64,000 nt of DNA, from contig NC_084897.1 in assembly GCF_958979055.1 (NCBI RefSeq), positions 26,624,628-26,688,627 of the forward strand. Direction: 5' to 3'. The notes beneath the pieces were generated by a model that was given only the letters and a program-made list of their open reading frames with translations, was not told the DNA's origin and ran no database searches. Below are positions 1 through 11,800 of the stretch, in pieces. This stretch comes from Alnus glutinosa (lineage: Eukaryota; Streptophyta; Magnoliopsida; Fagales; Betulaceae). The first letter of the stretch is position 1; each line of letters opens with the position of its first letter. A program made the translations under genes and the position numbers.

Positions 1-127
1 TGCCTACAACTATAGCTAGTTTTCAATCTCTGTCTTCGTTATGTTTAAGCTTCATTGATTTTCCTTGTAATTTTAGTTTTCTAGTGCATGGGGTGTTTTG
101 CTAATGTTACCTATTGTTTTGCCACAG

Positions 128-3100
128 GCAGAACCTAGATTTCTCTGGAACAACTATATGTTGGAAGTTCTCATAGATAACAAGGTCAGGTTGATGCCAA
201 ATTTGTTGTCAATGATACTTGCTTAATTTTCTTGGTAGCTTTACATGCATAGTTTACTAACTACTGAAACATTTATATGGTTACCTTTCTGCAGCTTGAT
301 CCCTACTTACTACCTGTTATCCAAGGGAATATCCTTATCTCATTGTTGGTTTAGCTTTTGGTATCATTGCTTGAGAACATATATTATATAGTTTAGTAGC
401 TCATTTGATTTAACTGTTAAATGCTGGTTGGATATATTACTGTCTTTCCATTTGAAGTTTTTCCTTAATTGATCATCAAGCTTTCATAACTTTCAAGCAG
501 CCATCGGGAAAGATATTATTGATGTTACTCTGATTGCTAGGAGATGCTCAAGAAGAAATGGTATCCAAAACTTGTACTACCTTTTTAATTTTTTAGTCTG
601 TAGTTTGGTCTGTTCATTTACAATTATTGTTACATTTTGCACAAAGATAAGTTCAGTAGTATATCTTCTAGGGAAGAAGTTAAGAAAATGAGTAATTCAC
701 TACTGTTTTGATATGTATATCTGGATGGATTATTGTTTTCACTATTTGACCGACTCTTTTCATTTGCAGCAATTAACTGATAGAGGAGGATTGTATTTAT
801 TCAATTCGAAAATGGGCTAAACTATATATCTGATGGACCTAGTAGGGGCTGTGGTAGATTAAGGAGGGTTTTGACTGTAGGATCATTTGTAAAGCTTTGC
901 TTTTAAAATCATTTGTAAATTACTACTCTCACAAGAATTCATTTTTAAATCAATGCAAATCTAGCAATTATATCGGTAATTAGCCATTTTATTGATAAGA
1001 ATGGGGCATGATTAATTCATTTTAAATTTTTTTAACCCACACACTTAAGGTGTCCCCTATGAACATCCTTTTGAAGAACATGATGCGGGCAGTGGTCACG
1101 ATATCTAGAAACTTGTAGATAGATCCATCACAAATAAATTTGAAAGATATATGCTTCCAATCTTTACATCTCATGGTTTGATTGGATATAAAATTATCCA
1201 TTACTCAAATAAGTCTCTAATGAGAACACTTTACACGCTGACTGATTTTTCTAACAACTTCACAGATTCTGCTGACTGCATGATAGCATGATTAAAAGAT
1301 AATCATATATTTGTGCCAAAATTTTTTGGGAAGCACCTAGTTTTTATCTGCATACTCGCACAGTGAAAGAAATTTTACTGTTTTCTCTTTCAAAGTGGCA
1401 CATAGAACTAGCCTTATATTGCCTTGCTACTCTACTTGATAATAGTTGCATTTCCTGCAAGGCACTCGGATGTGGAGAAGAGGAGCTGATTCTGATGGTT
1501 ATGTTGCGAATTTTGTTGAAACTGAGCAAATTATGCAATTTAATGGGATTTCAGCATCTTTTCTTCAGGTAATATTTTATACATTTGTATATATGAATTT
1601 ATCATGTTATGTACTTCTTGTCTACTTTCATCCTTTCTTTATACAAGTATCAATACAAATATGAAGTCCTAAAAGCTAAACATAAAAGAGTAAGTTTTGC
1701 GTAAGTCACTGGGGAAATCAATTTTCATGAATGTTGGAGTGATAGTAGTAGTGCTGACTGATGGGCTAAAATTTTGTGGATAAAGTGGGTCTTGTGGCCT
1801 TGTATGGTACATATTATAATTTTTTTTTGAACCATTTAATAACATAGGACAGGATAAAATGTTTAAGACCTTAAAAAAGAAGTAACATGTTCAACATGTG
1901 CACTTGACAATCAATGTGAAAAAGATACCAGTAATTTGCTAATAAGTTGATGGATGACACAATCTCAATATGGATTAAGAACTGAATTCCTCCAAAATTA
2001 CCACTCACCGACTCTTTACAAGCAAGTGGTTGCATATTCTTTTAACAATGCCTTGGTGATCTACTTATCAAAAAAAAAAAAAAAAATTCACTTATCAAAA
2101 AAACAATGCCTTGGTGATCTGTCCAAGGTTTTGAAAAAACTTTTGTAAGTTTTCTCACTTTCAGATTGCCAAAAATAACAGAGTGAAAAGAGATGCTAGA
2201 ATTTGCCTCCATGCTTTGAAATTGTAAGAGTTTAATATGCATGTGGCAAAAGCAGGGAGACCTGACTATTCTCCCAGTGAGGCAGATGGTAGCAGGAATG
2301 AGAACATGTGCATTATGAAAATATACTGTGGTTTTGAAGTTTTCATGTACATGATAAGATACTATGATTACCCTCTTCTTTCACCTGTTAATTTTTCTCC
2401 TACAGTCTGACCTTGAACATAAATTTCCACTTTAGTAGGGGACATGAGTTTGGACCACTAAGATAAGGGATATTTTTACCAACTAAAGGTGCTCAGAATG
2501 AATTTCTTGAGTTGAAATTGCCCAACATCTCTGGCATGGTTCTTGTGACCATGATAGTTAAATTCCGTTTCTTTCAGATTCCTAGAGAAAAAAATGGGTT
2601 TATAGCATTAGGTGGTTTGTAAAGAACATTGTTTTTTTAGGCATGGCCAAAATAAGAATGTGAGGATGCTCACCATCAATCACACGGAGAGATGAAATTT
2701 TTTTATTGGCAATGCTTGAAAATGTTTTAGCAGCATTAGTAGTGTATTGTGCTTGTGTGTTTTTATCTCACTTGTCTCACGTCTTTATCCCATTTATCTC
2801 ATTTGCCTTTCACAGGTTCGAGGGTCAATTCCATTGCTTTGGGAGCAAATTGTTGATTTGACATATAAGCCCAAGTTTGGAATTGTGAGACCTGAGGAAG
2901 CTGTGAGTGTTGTAGTTATTTGTTCATTGATTGCATTGTTTGATTGTAAACCAAATGCTTTCTACTTGTCTTTGACTATGGTGTACTTATGCAGCCTCAA
3001 GTAGTTGAGCGGCATTTTCTGGATTTAAGAAAAAAATATGGGGCTGTCTTTGCTGTTGATCTTGTCAACAAGGTACATATTTTTTACCCGGTGTAATGAA

Positions 3101-6100
3101 TTTTTGTGGAATAACTTATATGATTTTCTACCTAACTATTCAGCTACACAATTTCTCTACCTCATAAAGCCAAAGAGGCATGTTTATGTGCTGTCACATC
3201 CTATCCATGTATCGGGGTGGGGGGGTGGGTTGTATCTTTGTAGGAGTGTATTTGGAGTGTTTTCCATTTAAGCTATTTATTCTTATGGGCCTTTGTCACT
3301 GAGCAGCATGGAGGTGAAGGACGCCTAAGTGAAAAATTTGCATTAGCAATGCAGCATGTTGTTGGTGATGATGTAAGGTAGAATTCCCTTGATACTAACC
3401 TTGTACAATATAGAAGTATAGATATCCTTTTCATTTTGTTTCACCTCATGCTAAGACCTACTGACTATTGTAGATATCTGCACTTCGATTTTCATCATAT
3501 CTGCGGCCATATTCATTTTGAGCGCCTCTCAATCCTTTATGAGCAAATTTCAGATTTCCTTGAGAGAAACGGGTATGGTTTCCTTCAGCGGATGGCAAAT
3601 ATCTAACTTAGTCTTGATAGATGCACTTGGTTTCAATAGTTCATATGGAAACAGTTAAGTTCTTCAGTTTTCTATTTACTTATTGAGGTTGGTTCGGCTT
3701 TAAATTTTTTTATCATAAGGACTTATGTGGCTTTGTATCAGAGATATGAGATGTTTGACTCAATTTTAAAGACTCATAGACTAGAGTGCTGTATGCCACA
3801 TATGTAGTTGATATATATAAACGTTAAATATTTGTGCTCTATCGCCTTTCTCCTCATGTCCTTAAATACTAATGAAAAAAAAAAAAAAAAAACAATAGGC
3901 ATGTCATGCTGGAATTGATTGTTTATAACATGAGATGCTTCATTCTTTTTGGTTATGATCTGCTTTTTCAGTATTTACTAGATTTTGTCATGAAAATGTG
4001 TGAAAAATCAATTTCCAGAACACAAATTTATATACCCGAGATATAGCCAAAATAAGTATGTAATTTATTTCCTGAGCTGCTTGTTTGTTAACAATTGGTA
4101 GGTACCTTTTGTTGAACGAAAAGGGTGAGAAAATGAAGGAGCAGCTTGGAGTCGTGAGGACAAATTGTATTGATTGCTTAGACCGTTCAAATGTTACACA
4201 GGTAGGTTCACACAAATGTTAAACAGAACAGATAATTATGCCTCCCCTGAAACTTGCATGTGTAGACTATGATGTCTGTTTAATGATGCAGGGGGAGATC
4301 TAAGGAATCAGTAATTAATGCTCTGCTCTTTATCAAAAAAACAATTTTCTTGAAATTAAAAAGAAAATCAATCACCAATAATTATTGAGTCACCAAATTT
4401 ATTATCTTTTTCCTCTTTAAGTTTTTCACATTACAGGCAAGGCATATGCTTCCTTATCCTCAGTGGTCTTTTTTCTAGTTATTATTCTACTGATTCTTTT
4501 TTCAAGTTTTTAATATGATGTGAAAAGAACCATGAGTAACAATATGGTTGCAGAGCATGATAGGCCGGAAAATGTTGGAATCCCAACTTAGAAGACTTGG
4601 TGTTTTCGGTGCCGAAGAAACTATTAGTTCACATCCAAATTTTGATGAAAGCTTTAAAATCTGTGAGTACATTCATTTTTCTTTTCAAATAATTTGCTTT
4701 AAGAAAATGATTATGTTGCTTATTATGTTAGTTTTGGTCATGTTCTACTTACCTAATCATCATACTTTTTGTGGTTCTTCTACCATGTGAAGCTTGGATT
4801 TTACATATAATTATTGTTTTTGTATCTTCAGTATGGGCTAATCATGGGGATGACATAAGCATTCAATATTCTGGCACTCCTGCTTTGAAAGGAGATTTTG
4901 TTAGGTACTTTCCATGAATCTACTCTGAAACTTTCTTTTACATGCTTCTGCATATGCTCTTGCATTGTTGTTTTGTTCAAGCTCATGGCTGAAATTACTT
5001 TGAATAATTTCTTATAGGACATTGGTGAATGAATTATGATTTTATGAGCTGAATATGTGGTTATCTGCAAATTTGTGTATTACTTATAAAAAAAAAAAAA
5101 TTGAAAGAAACATTTCGGGCCTTTGGCATAACTGTATTTTGTCTATCTTTTTTGCCACTCTGCAATATTTCATCCTTTGGTTGAATAATTACCTTGGATT
5201 CACATTCTGACTAAAATCACATTCCCTAACGTTGCTGCCAAAAAGACGATGAATATCTACAAAGACACGATGATAATGAAATAGAATAGAAGCTTTTGTT
5301 TTGTTTCTCTCTTTTCTGTACAATAATTAGTTCTATTTGGTTGGATTTTATAGATATGGCCAGCGGACAATCCAAGGGATCCTTAAAGATGGATGGAATT
5401 CCCTTGCACGCTATTATTTGAATAACTTTTCTGATGGAACTAGGCAGGTTGGTATTCGTCTTTTCTTCATTCAATTTGTAGATACTCGAGTGGTGCTCCA
5501 GAAATTATATCCAATTCTTTGTGAAAACAATGGTTTATTTCTTCCTACTCCCATCCCCAAAGAAAAGAAGTTTTTCAACCTAGAAATTTTGTAATTAGTC
5601 CATCAGTTAGTTATCTTTTGCATCAAGGCTTTGTTGAATTATGTCCTATCAATAGTATGTAATTAATGAGTATCTTTAAATTTTGTTAATGAGTATCTTC
5701 TTACAATAGTATGATATCTAGTTGGATGTACATAATTTGATATGTCAGATTGTTGAAGCAGTAATTTGTTTTACACATGGTATAGTTCTTTTTATTTGAT
5801 AAATTGCCTTGTAGTTCTGGCAAGACCTCATTTTTTTTTTGTTAAGCTTTCTTGTGGAACATTAAACATCCTTTTGGGTGAAGTGATCATTGTTTCATTC
5901 TGCAGCTTTATCGGAATCAAAACTAACTTTCTATTCTCTTATTGGCACATATGTGAAGGATGCAATTGATCTCCTGCAAGGACATTACATTGTTTCTGTC
6001 AGCCGGGATATGACTCCCTCATCTCAAAAAGGAGGCCTTGAGACTCTAGCTGTGAGTACAAGCCAAATGGCAATTAGTTTTGTACATATAATTTTCAGGC

Positions 6101-7264
6101 AACTAATTATTTCACTACAGTTAGTAAAGCGCACTTGTGTGTATTATGTATATATCGGTATGTGATATCATTTGCTGCTGAATACATCAGTTCTTGAGTT
6201 TCTAGTTTGTGGAAGATATTTCCCAGTAGTTTTCTCAACAAAAATAATTTTTACCTGATTAATTTCTAGAATTTTCTTTTATTTTAAACTAGTCCTTTAA
6301 TTGCATCATACACGTTTTTCATTTTTCATCGAGATGCATACTTGACTTTGTTGTTGCCCATTATGCATCAGTACTCGAATCTCTAGTGGGTGTGGAGTAT
6401 ATCCAACTGATTTCCACTACGAAAGCAATTTATATTTTTGATTGATTTCTAGATATTTCTGTCAGTTCCCTATTTAATTGAATCCTTTGTGTTTTGCATC
6501 TGACATTTGATGAGCTGGTTCCATGCCTGAAGAAAGGCAGATGGGGTTAAGAATTAATAGTAGTTCTCCTCTCTGAAATGCTCATTAGTAGTGATAGCGA
6601 CCAGTTCATATGTGCACCAATTTTATGCCACTGATAACCTTTAGGTCAAATTCTGCAAGCTAAGGTCTATGTTTTGTCAATGTTACTAGTTTTTAGGTGC
6701 TATTGCTGGATATCAATAGATACTGTTTTTTATTGGTGCCAAGGACTATGTTTCATTTGTCTTTTAGTTTTGTGATATTCCACACTCATTACCTATCTCA
6801 GACTCTAACAGCTGAATATTTCTTTCTGCAGTCCTTTCCGCTGGCTTTATCATTGGTTTTAACTGGGTTCCTTTTAGCAACCATTTCACTGAGGCAAGGT
6901 GAGTTGACTTTGTTTGTTTAACATGAGGGATTAGTAGCTACATCAGAATAAACAGATGTATTAATTTGAAGTATGTGCGCACGCTGTGGTTCACTTGAGA
7001 GGGGTTGTAAAGAACCATATTGAGGGTCCTAAGTTGGAAAAGAATATGTACATTATTATATACACAAATCTCTTTTTCATTAATGTGGGCAAAATCTGTT
7101 ATTTTAATGGTCATCTTGTATTCATCTTTCCTGCAGGTCCAAATGATCTTCGGCACCTTTTCTTCTCAGTAATGTGGGCAAGCATGAGTATAGCTATAGC
7201 AGCTTTTATGAGAGCCAATGGACGGATTTTCTGTAACCGGCCTCGTCTGCACAAGCCTCGTTGA
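128..7264 (+). CDS. SAC-domain phosphoinositide phosphatase (RHD4/SAC7 type), 3' part
   Basis: Fifteen exons read in frame: 128-184, 295-328, 480-560, 1462-1568, 2816-2902, 2995-3072, 3307-3377, 3474-3572, 4102-4201, 4554-4662, 4832-4904, 5354-5447, 5959-6051, 6832-6898, 7137-7264. Together they give 425 residues and a TGA; the 5' end lies outside the window, and 1-127 is intron. The Sac catalytic CX5R(T/S) signature, CIDCLDRS, is at 4166-4189. Other family blocks are GTRMWRRGAD, NFVETEQI, RYLHFDFHHICGHIHFERL and YSGTPALKGDFVRYG. The last two exons encode two hydrophobic stretches and end in FCNRPRLHKPR, matching the membrane-anchored plant SAC6/7/8 clade (Arabidopsis RHD4 is about 600 residues). 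The expected role is dephosphorylating phosphoinositides, mainly PI4P, on endomembranes. Which of SAC6, 7 or 8 it is cannot be settled from this part. One intron appears to be minor-class (separate entry). Confidence 0.93.
329..479 (+). other. Probable U12-type (minor spliceosome) intron with AT-AA ends
   Basis: The donor ATATCCTT at 329-336 is the U12 AT-type consensus. The branch-site-like TTCCTTAAT at 461-469 lies 11-12 bases before position 479. Joining 328 to 480 gives codon A|GC and the reading VIQG-SFHNFQ-AAIGKD, which fits the spacing of SAC proteins in this region. The nearest AG (479-480) shifts the frame. A later in-frame AG (496-497) would delete six residues and is too far from the branch site. 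The terminal dinucleotides are therefore inferred to be AT-AA. Confidence 0.72.
2044..2120. repeat. Direct repeat flanking an A-rich tail: minimal retroposition scar
   Basis: A 19-base sequence starting AACAATGCCTTGG occurs at 2044-2062 and again at 2102-2120. Between the copies lie about 39 bases built from ACTTATC plus A-runs. This looks like an extremely 5'-truncated LINE or SINE insertion, with only the tail left between target-site duplications. It lies in a SAC intron. A local tandem duplication around a poly-A tract is the alternative. Confidence 0.5.
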
Positions 7265-8843
7265 TGCCGGGTCTGACTGATTTGATTTTTTTTTTTTTAA
7301 TGAATTTATCAGCTTGCTGCTTGTTATATATACCTATTCTTTGACGCGAAGTTTTGTAATCTGTGTAGTTATGAATTATTGGTTGATCATATCTGTCAAG
7401 TGTTGGGGAAAGATCCCTCTTTGTAATTTCCTTTATGGATTTGAAAACAAAAGATCCCTCAAACACCCATTCATAATGGAAGTGGGTTGGGGAAGCGAGG
7501 TAGCTTCTTCGATTGATTGTTTTTGTATAATTTGTGTGTTTCATAACTATCTAATGAATCATTATGTAATTTAAGAGAGAAACACATGGAAGAGACAAAA
7601 CATAGCATGAAAGATGAACCATCACGTCCAAAAGAAAAGACAAAACGTAGCATGAAAGGTCAAAAAAAAAAAAATGTCGGGTAAGCTCGGGATTCCTTTC
7701 ATTTGGCTGCTTAAATTGTGTGCAATTTTGTCAGTCTTAAAGAGGGGCTGTGGTCCTGTGGAGCTTCGCTGCATTTGGGTAGGTAAGTCTTGCACTCTGG
7801 AATCTCCAAAACAGGTGGGTTACTAAATTTTTACTTTTTCCTTTTTAAAAGAGAAAGATGTGAAATAAGTCGGGTTTTATCGATTTATAATAAGCTCTTC
7901 TAGTATAAATTTTTTTTTGAGAACTATTGTTATATGTAAAAATAACAAATAGGGTCATCTACTCAACTTTCGGCCAATATTTTTTTTTTGACAAAAATTA
8001 TCAAATGCTATGCCAGCATCGATCAAATTATGACGTGTTACCCATATAAATATATGAAGTATAAAGACTTTAAATCTATAAAATACGTAAAAATTAAAAA
8101 TCCAAAACTAAAAACTAATTAAAAAATAAAAATTAGAAAGAGGTAACTCAGTCACTCACTTTTGCCAAATAATTAAAACTAACTCTTAACTGTTTAGTTG
8201 TGGTTAGACACTTCCTAATGGCCCAACAATTGATGGGTAGCCGAATTGGCCCTTGGCCATTTGTGACCATTTGAAATCCAAATAGCCATTAAAAAAAAAA
8301 AAAAAAGTTGGGTGCCCATTCTAAGTTGTTATTTTTGCATACCATTGTGAACTTTCAGCAAATTTTTATACAAGAGAAAACTTATTGTAAATCGGTGCAA
8401 CGATGTAGACTAATTTTACATTTTACATTTTTCTTCCCTTTAAAAGTATAATTAAGAATACTTAAAAAAAAAAATGTGTATAATTAAGAAGCGTTGCTTT
8501 GCTCTTTCACTTGTCAATGGGGCTTTAATTAGTATCCACATTTGACTAAACGTAGTGGTGTTTGGTGGATGAAATATATATATATATGTATATATATGTA
8601 GCGAGTCTAGTGACCGTAGTTGCCGCACGGGTAAGGTTTGCAAATTTTTGTAGGCCAGGTTGCGGTTGGGTTGGGTTGGGTTTTGGAACCAATGATACTA
8701 GGCCCACCCGTACGAAGTCGCACCTAATACCGGGCCGTATGGGTTGAATCCAGATCTAACCGGGTCGAGTGGGCCGAATCCAGAGATAGATAGAGGGAAA
8801 TTAAAGATCTGAATCCCTGTCCCAACCCCAATCAGAATCGGAA
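7265..8843. other. Intergenic region, SAC 3' flank to TRAPPC11 promoter
   Basis: No convincing gene was found. The segment is AT-rich with several poly-A or poly-T tracts and a short TA tract at about 8574-8599. The last 200 bases before 8844 are more GC-rich and probably hold the TRAPPC11 promoter and leader. No clear TATA box was picked out. Confidence 0.6.
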
Positions 8844-11800
8844 ATGGAGGAATACCCGGAAGAACTGAGGACACCACCGGTGAGTCTGATAGCAGTGGTG
8901 GGATGTCCGGAGCTTCACGGTATCCTGTCGAGGCATCTCCACTCGGAGCAGCCACCAATCAACACCCTCGCTCTCCCCGACTTCTCCAAGACCTCTCTTC
9001 TTTTCTCCACCACCAAAGAGGGCAAAGACAACGACGATCACGAGACTGTCGTCGGTGGCATCTTGAAGAGGGATTGGCTGCTCAAGCACCGCACTAGGTC
9101 TCCCTCCGTACTCGCTGCTCTCTTCTCCTACGATCAGCTCTCCGGTGATCCCGCCCAGTGGCTCCAGGTCTGCTCCCTCCTCGATCAACTCAAAGCCCTG
9201 CTTCGTCCCAGGAACGTCAAATTCCTTCTTCTTGTGGTGGTACCACACCACTCCAGTAACCCCCTCAATGGTTGGTAGTTTTATGAGTTGGAATTGGAAT
9301 TGAATCTACTGCTCTTACTCCCAACCAATTCAATTTCGCATTTTGCAGACGATATCGGCGAAGATCGAATGCTTGCACTCCGCAAGCGTGCCGAATTGGA
9401 TTCCAAATACATTCTCCTGTTTAGGCCGGACGAACCCTCCGAGCTCAAACAGTCTCTACACAGGCTGGGATCCGCATTCGCTGAATTGGCCAATGCATAT
9501 TATAGAGACGAGGGGAGAAGGATCAAATTGCGTCTTGAAAAGAAGACCTTCAATTCTTCTAGCATTGAGTTGCACGTTCGCTATTGTTTCAAAGTAAGCG
9601 GCTTTTTGCTCTCAAATACTTTCCGCTTCTACTACCTTCTGTTGTGATCTTGATTTTCTTTGTAATGTTTTTGTGTGATTTTGATGAAATTGTAAGCAAT
9701 AGGGAAGAAAGAAGAACTTTAATTACTATGGCTATTCGAGGTAGCCAAAACCTCCTTACAAGTATTTCTCACAAACTGATCGATGCCTTCAAATGATCAC
9801 AATCAACATATTTAACTACAATTTTACTACTAACAATTCTAACAGCTAACTAATCCTGTCCATTGAAGTATCTGGCCCAAGAATGATAGCTGGAGATGTT
9901 ATCGGATACATTACATCTTCTCAACTTGTTTGTTTATATCTGATCTAAATGTTGCTTTTTTGATGAATTGGTAGGTTGCTGTATATGCAGAGTTCCGAAG
10001 AGATTGGGTCGAAGCTTTGAGGTTTTATGAAGATGCCTATCAGACACTGCGAGAGGTACCATCCACATTCATGCTTTGTTCACTTTCATTTTCCCAAATT
10101 GTAGAATACTCTTCAGGAAACTTGCATGAACTCGATGATACAGATGATTGGGACATCAAAAAGGTTGCCAGCACTCCAACGCTTAGTTGAGATAAAAACT
10201 GTTGCAGAGCAATTGCACTTCAAGATATCGACTTTGCTTTTGCATGGTGGGAAGGTTGGGGAAGCAGTTATGTGGTTCCGCCGGCACAATGCTTCATATA
10301 GAAGGCTGGTTGGAGCGCCAGAGGCTACATTTCTTCACTGGGAGTGGATGAGTAGGCAGTTTTTGGTATTCGCCGAATTGCTGGATAAAAGTTCAGCAGC
10401 CATTTCATCTCTAGTTTCAGCTACAAAAGACACGCCTTTGACCGAGTGGGAATCTCGCCCAGCCTATTACTATCAGGTGCGAGCAGTTTTCTTTGCCTTC
10501 CTACTATCTTGAACCTAGGTCTAATCTCTTTGGATGCTCCTTTTGCGAAATGGAAAGCCTTTGGATAACAGAGTCATAGGCAAAGGTTGCGAATTTGGAT
10601 TATGAATTCGGAAAGGCGCAACTCCACCGATGCCACTTGACAAACAATTAGAGAGAGCTCGGAACTTTTTTCTGTGTAAATGTAATGGGATCAGTGTGTT
10701 TCCTTCTTTTACCTCCAAGATTTTGCCAATCAATTCCACTAGTCATACCACCTTAGTTTAAATGAAAAGGTGGGAGCAACATGGAGGAAAAGCAATCACT
10801 GGAATCACATGAGATGTCACGTGAATATGCATACTCATTCTTCTGTTGCCCTTTCTTATGGACTACTCTTCTTCTAAGTTAAAATCAAGTATATTAGATC
10901 AATCAAGGACTTCATTCGAATTGCAATGATTTTTTTATTATGTCAATCCATGGACCTGTTATGATCAGTCTCAATCCTTTATTTTGCTGGTTCTATTGAA
11001 ATTCTCCAATCACTTGACTTATTAACGATATGAAACACCATGCCCCCCGTAACACCCGATCCCATATTGGAAAGAGATGAATAGCTCACATAGAGTGAGT
11101 GGTTTATAAAGATACTCATGGGTGCTAAGTCCCACATTGCCTAGTTACTAGGTGAAACTGGGCTTTATAATAGATTTTAGGAAAGCTCCAAATTGACTAG
11201 TCCTTTTGGGGTGATAGCGCAGATCTAGCTAGTGTTTTTCCTTAGGTCGTTACATCCCCTTTTCTTCAACTTTATATATATAAAGTTGAAGAAAAGGGGG
11301 CATGGTGTATCTATATATATATTAAGCTTAGTTCCTTTAGTTGAATCAAATTATACGTTTTACTGACTTGAATCTGCACGATTCATCTTGAAACAGTTAG
11401 CTGCTCACTACTTAAAGGAGAAGAGATTCTCTTTGGAACTTACACTGTCAATGTCAGAAAATGCTAATGAAATGGGTAATAGTGCTGAATCTGTGGTACC
11501 TTCAGCTTTTGTGGGTCAGTTTGCTCGATTACTTGAGCAAGGGGATGCATTTTCTATGCTGCCGTAAGTCTTGACAAATATACCCTGAACGTCTAGTTTT
11601 ATACTAACTTATCTTTTCTCACCAAAGCTTTACATTTTTTTCATCTGGCTTTCCAGTATCACAGATGAAGAGTATATTCGCTTTGCTGTTGCGGAAGGAA
11701 AAAGGTTTCAAGATTCCTTTGAAATAATTGCTTTGCTAAAAAAATCATACGAATCATATGGTAATCTCAAAGTCCAGAGGATGGGCTCTTTTTGTGGATT

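Noticed and set aside
7206-7544. 112-codon minus-strand frame over the SAC 3' end
   Set aside because: It overlaps the last SAC exon in antisense and continues through low-complexity DNA.
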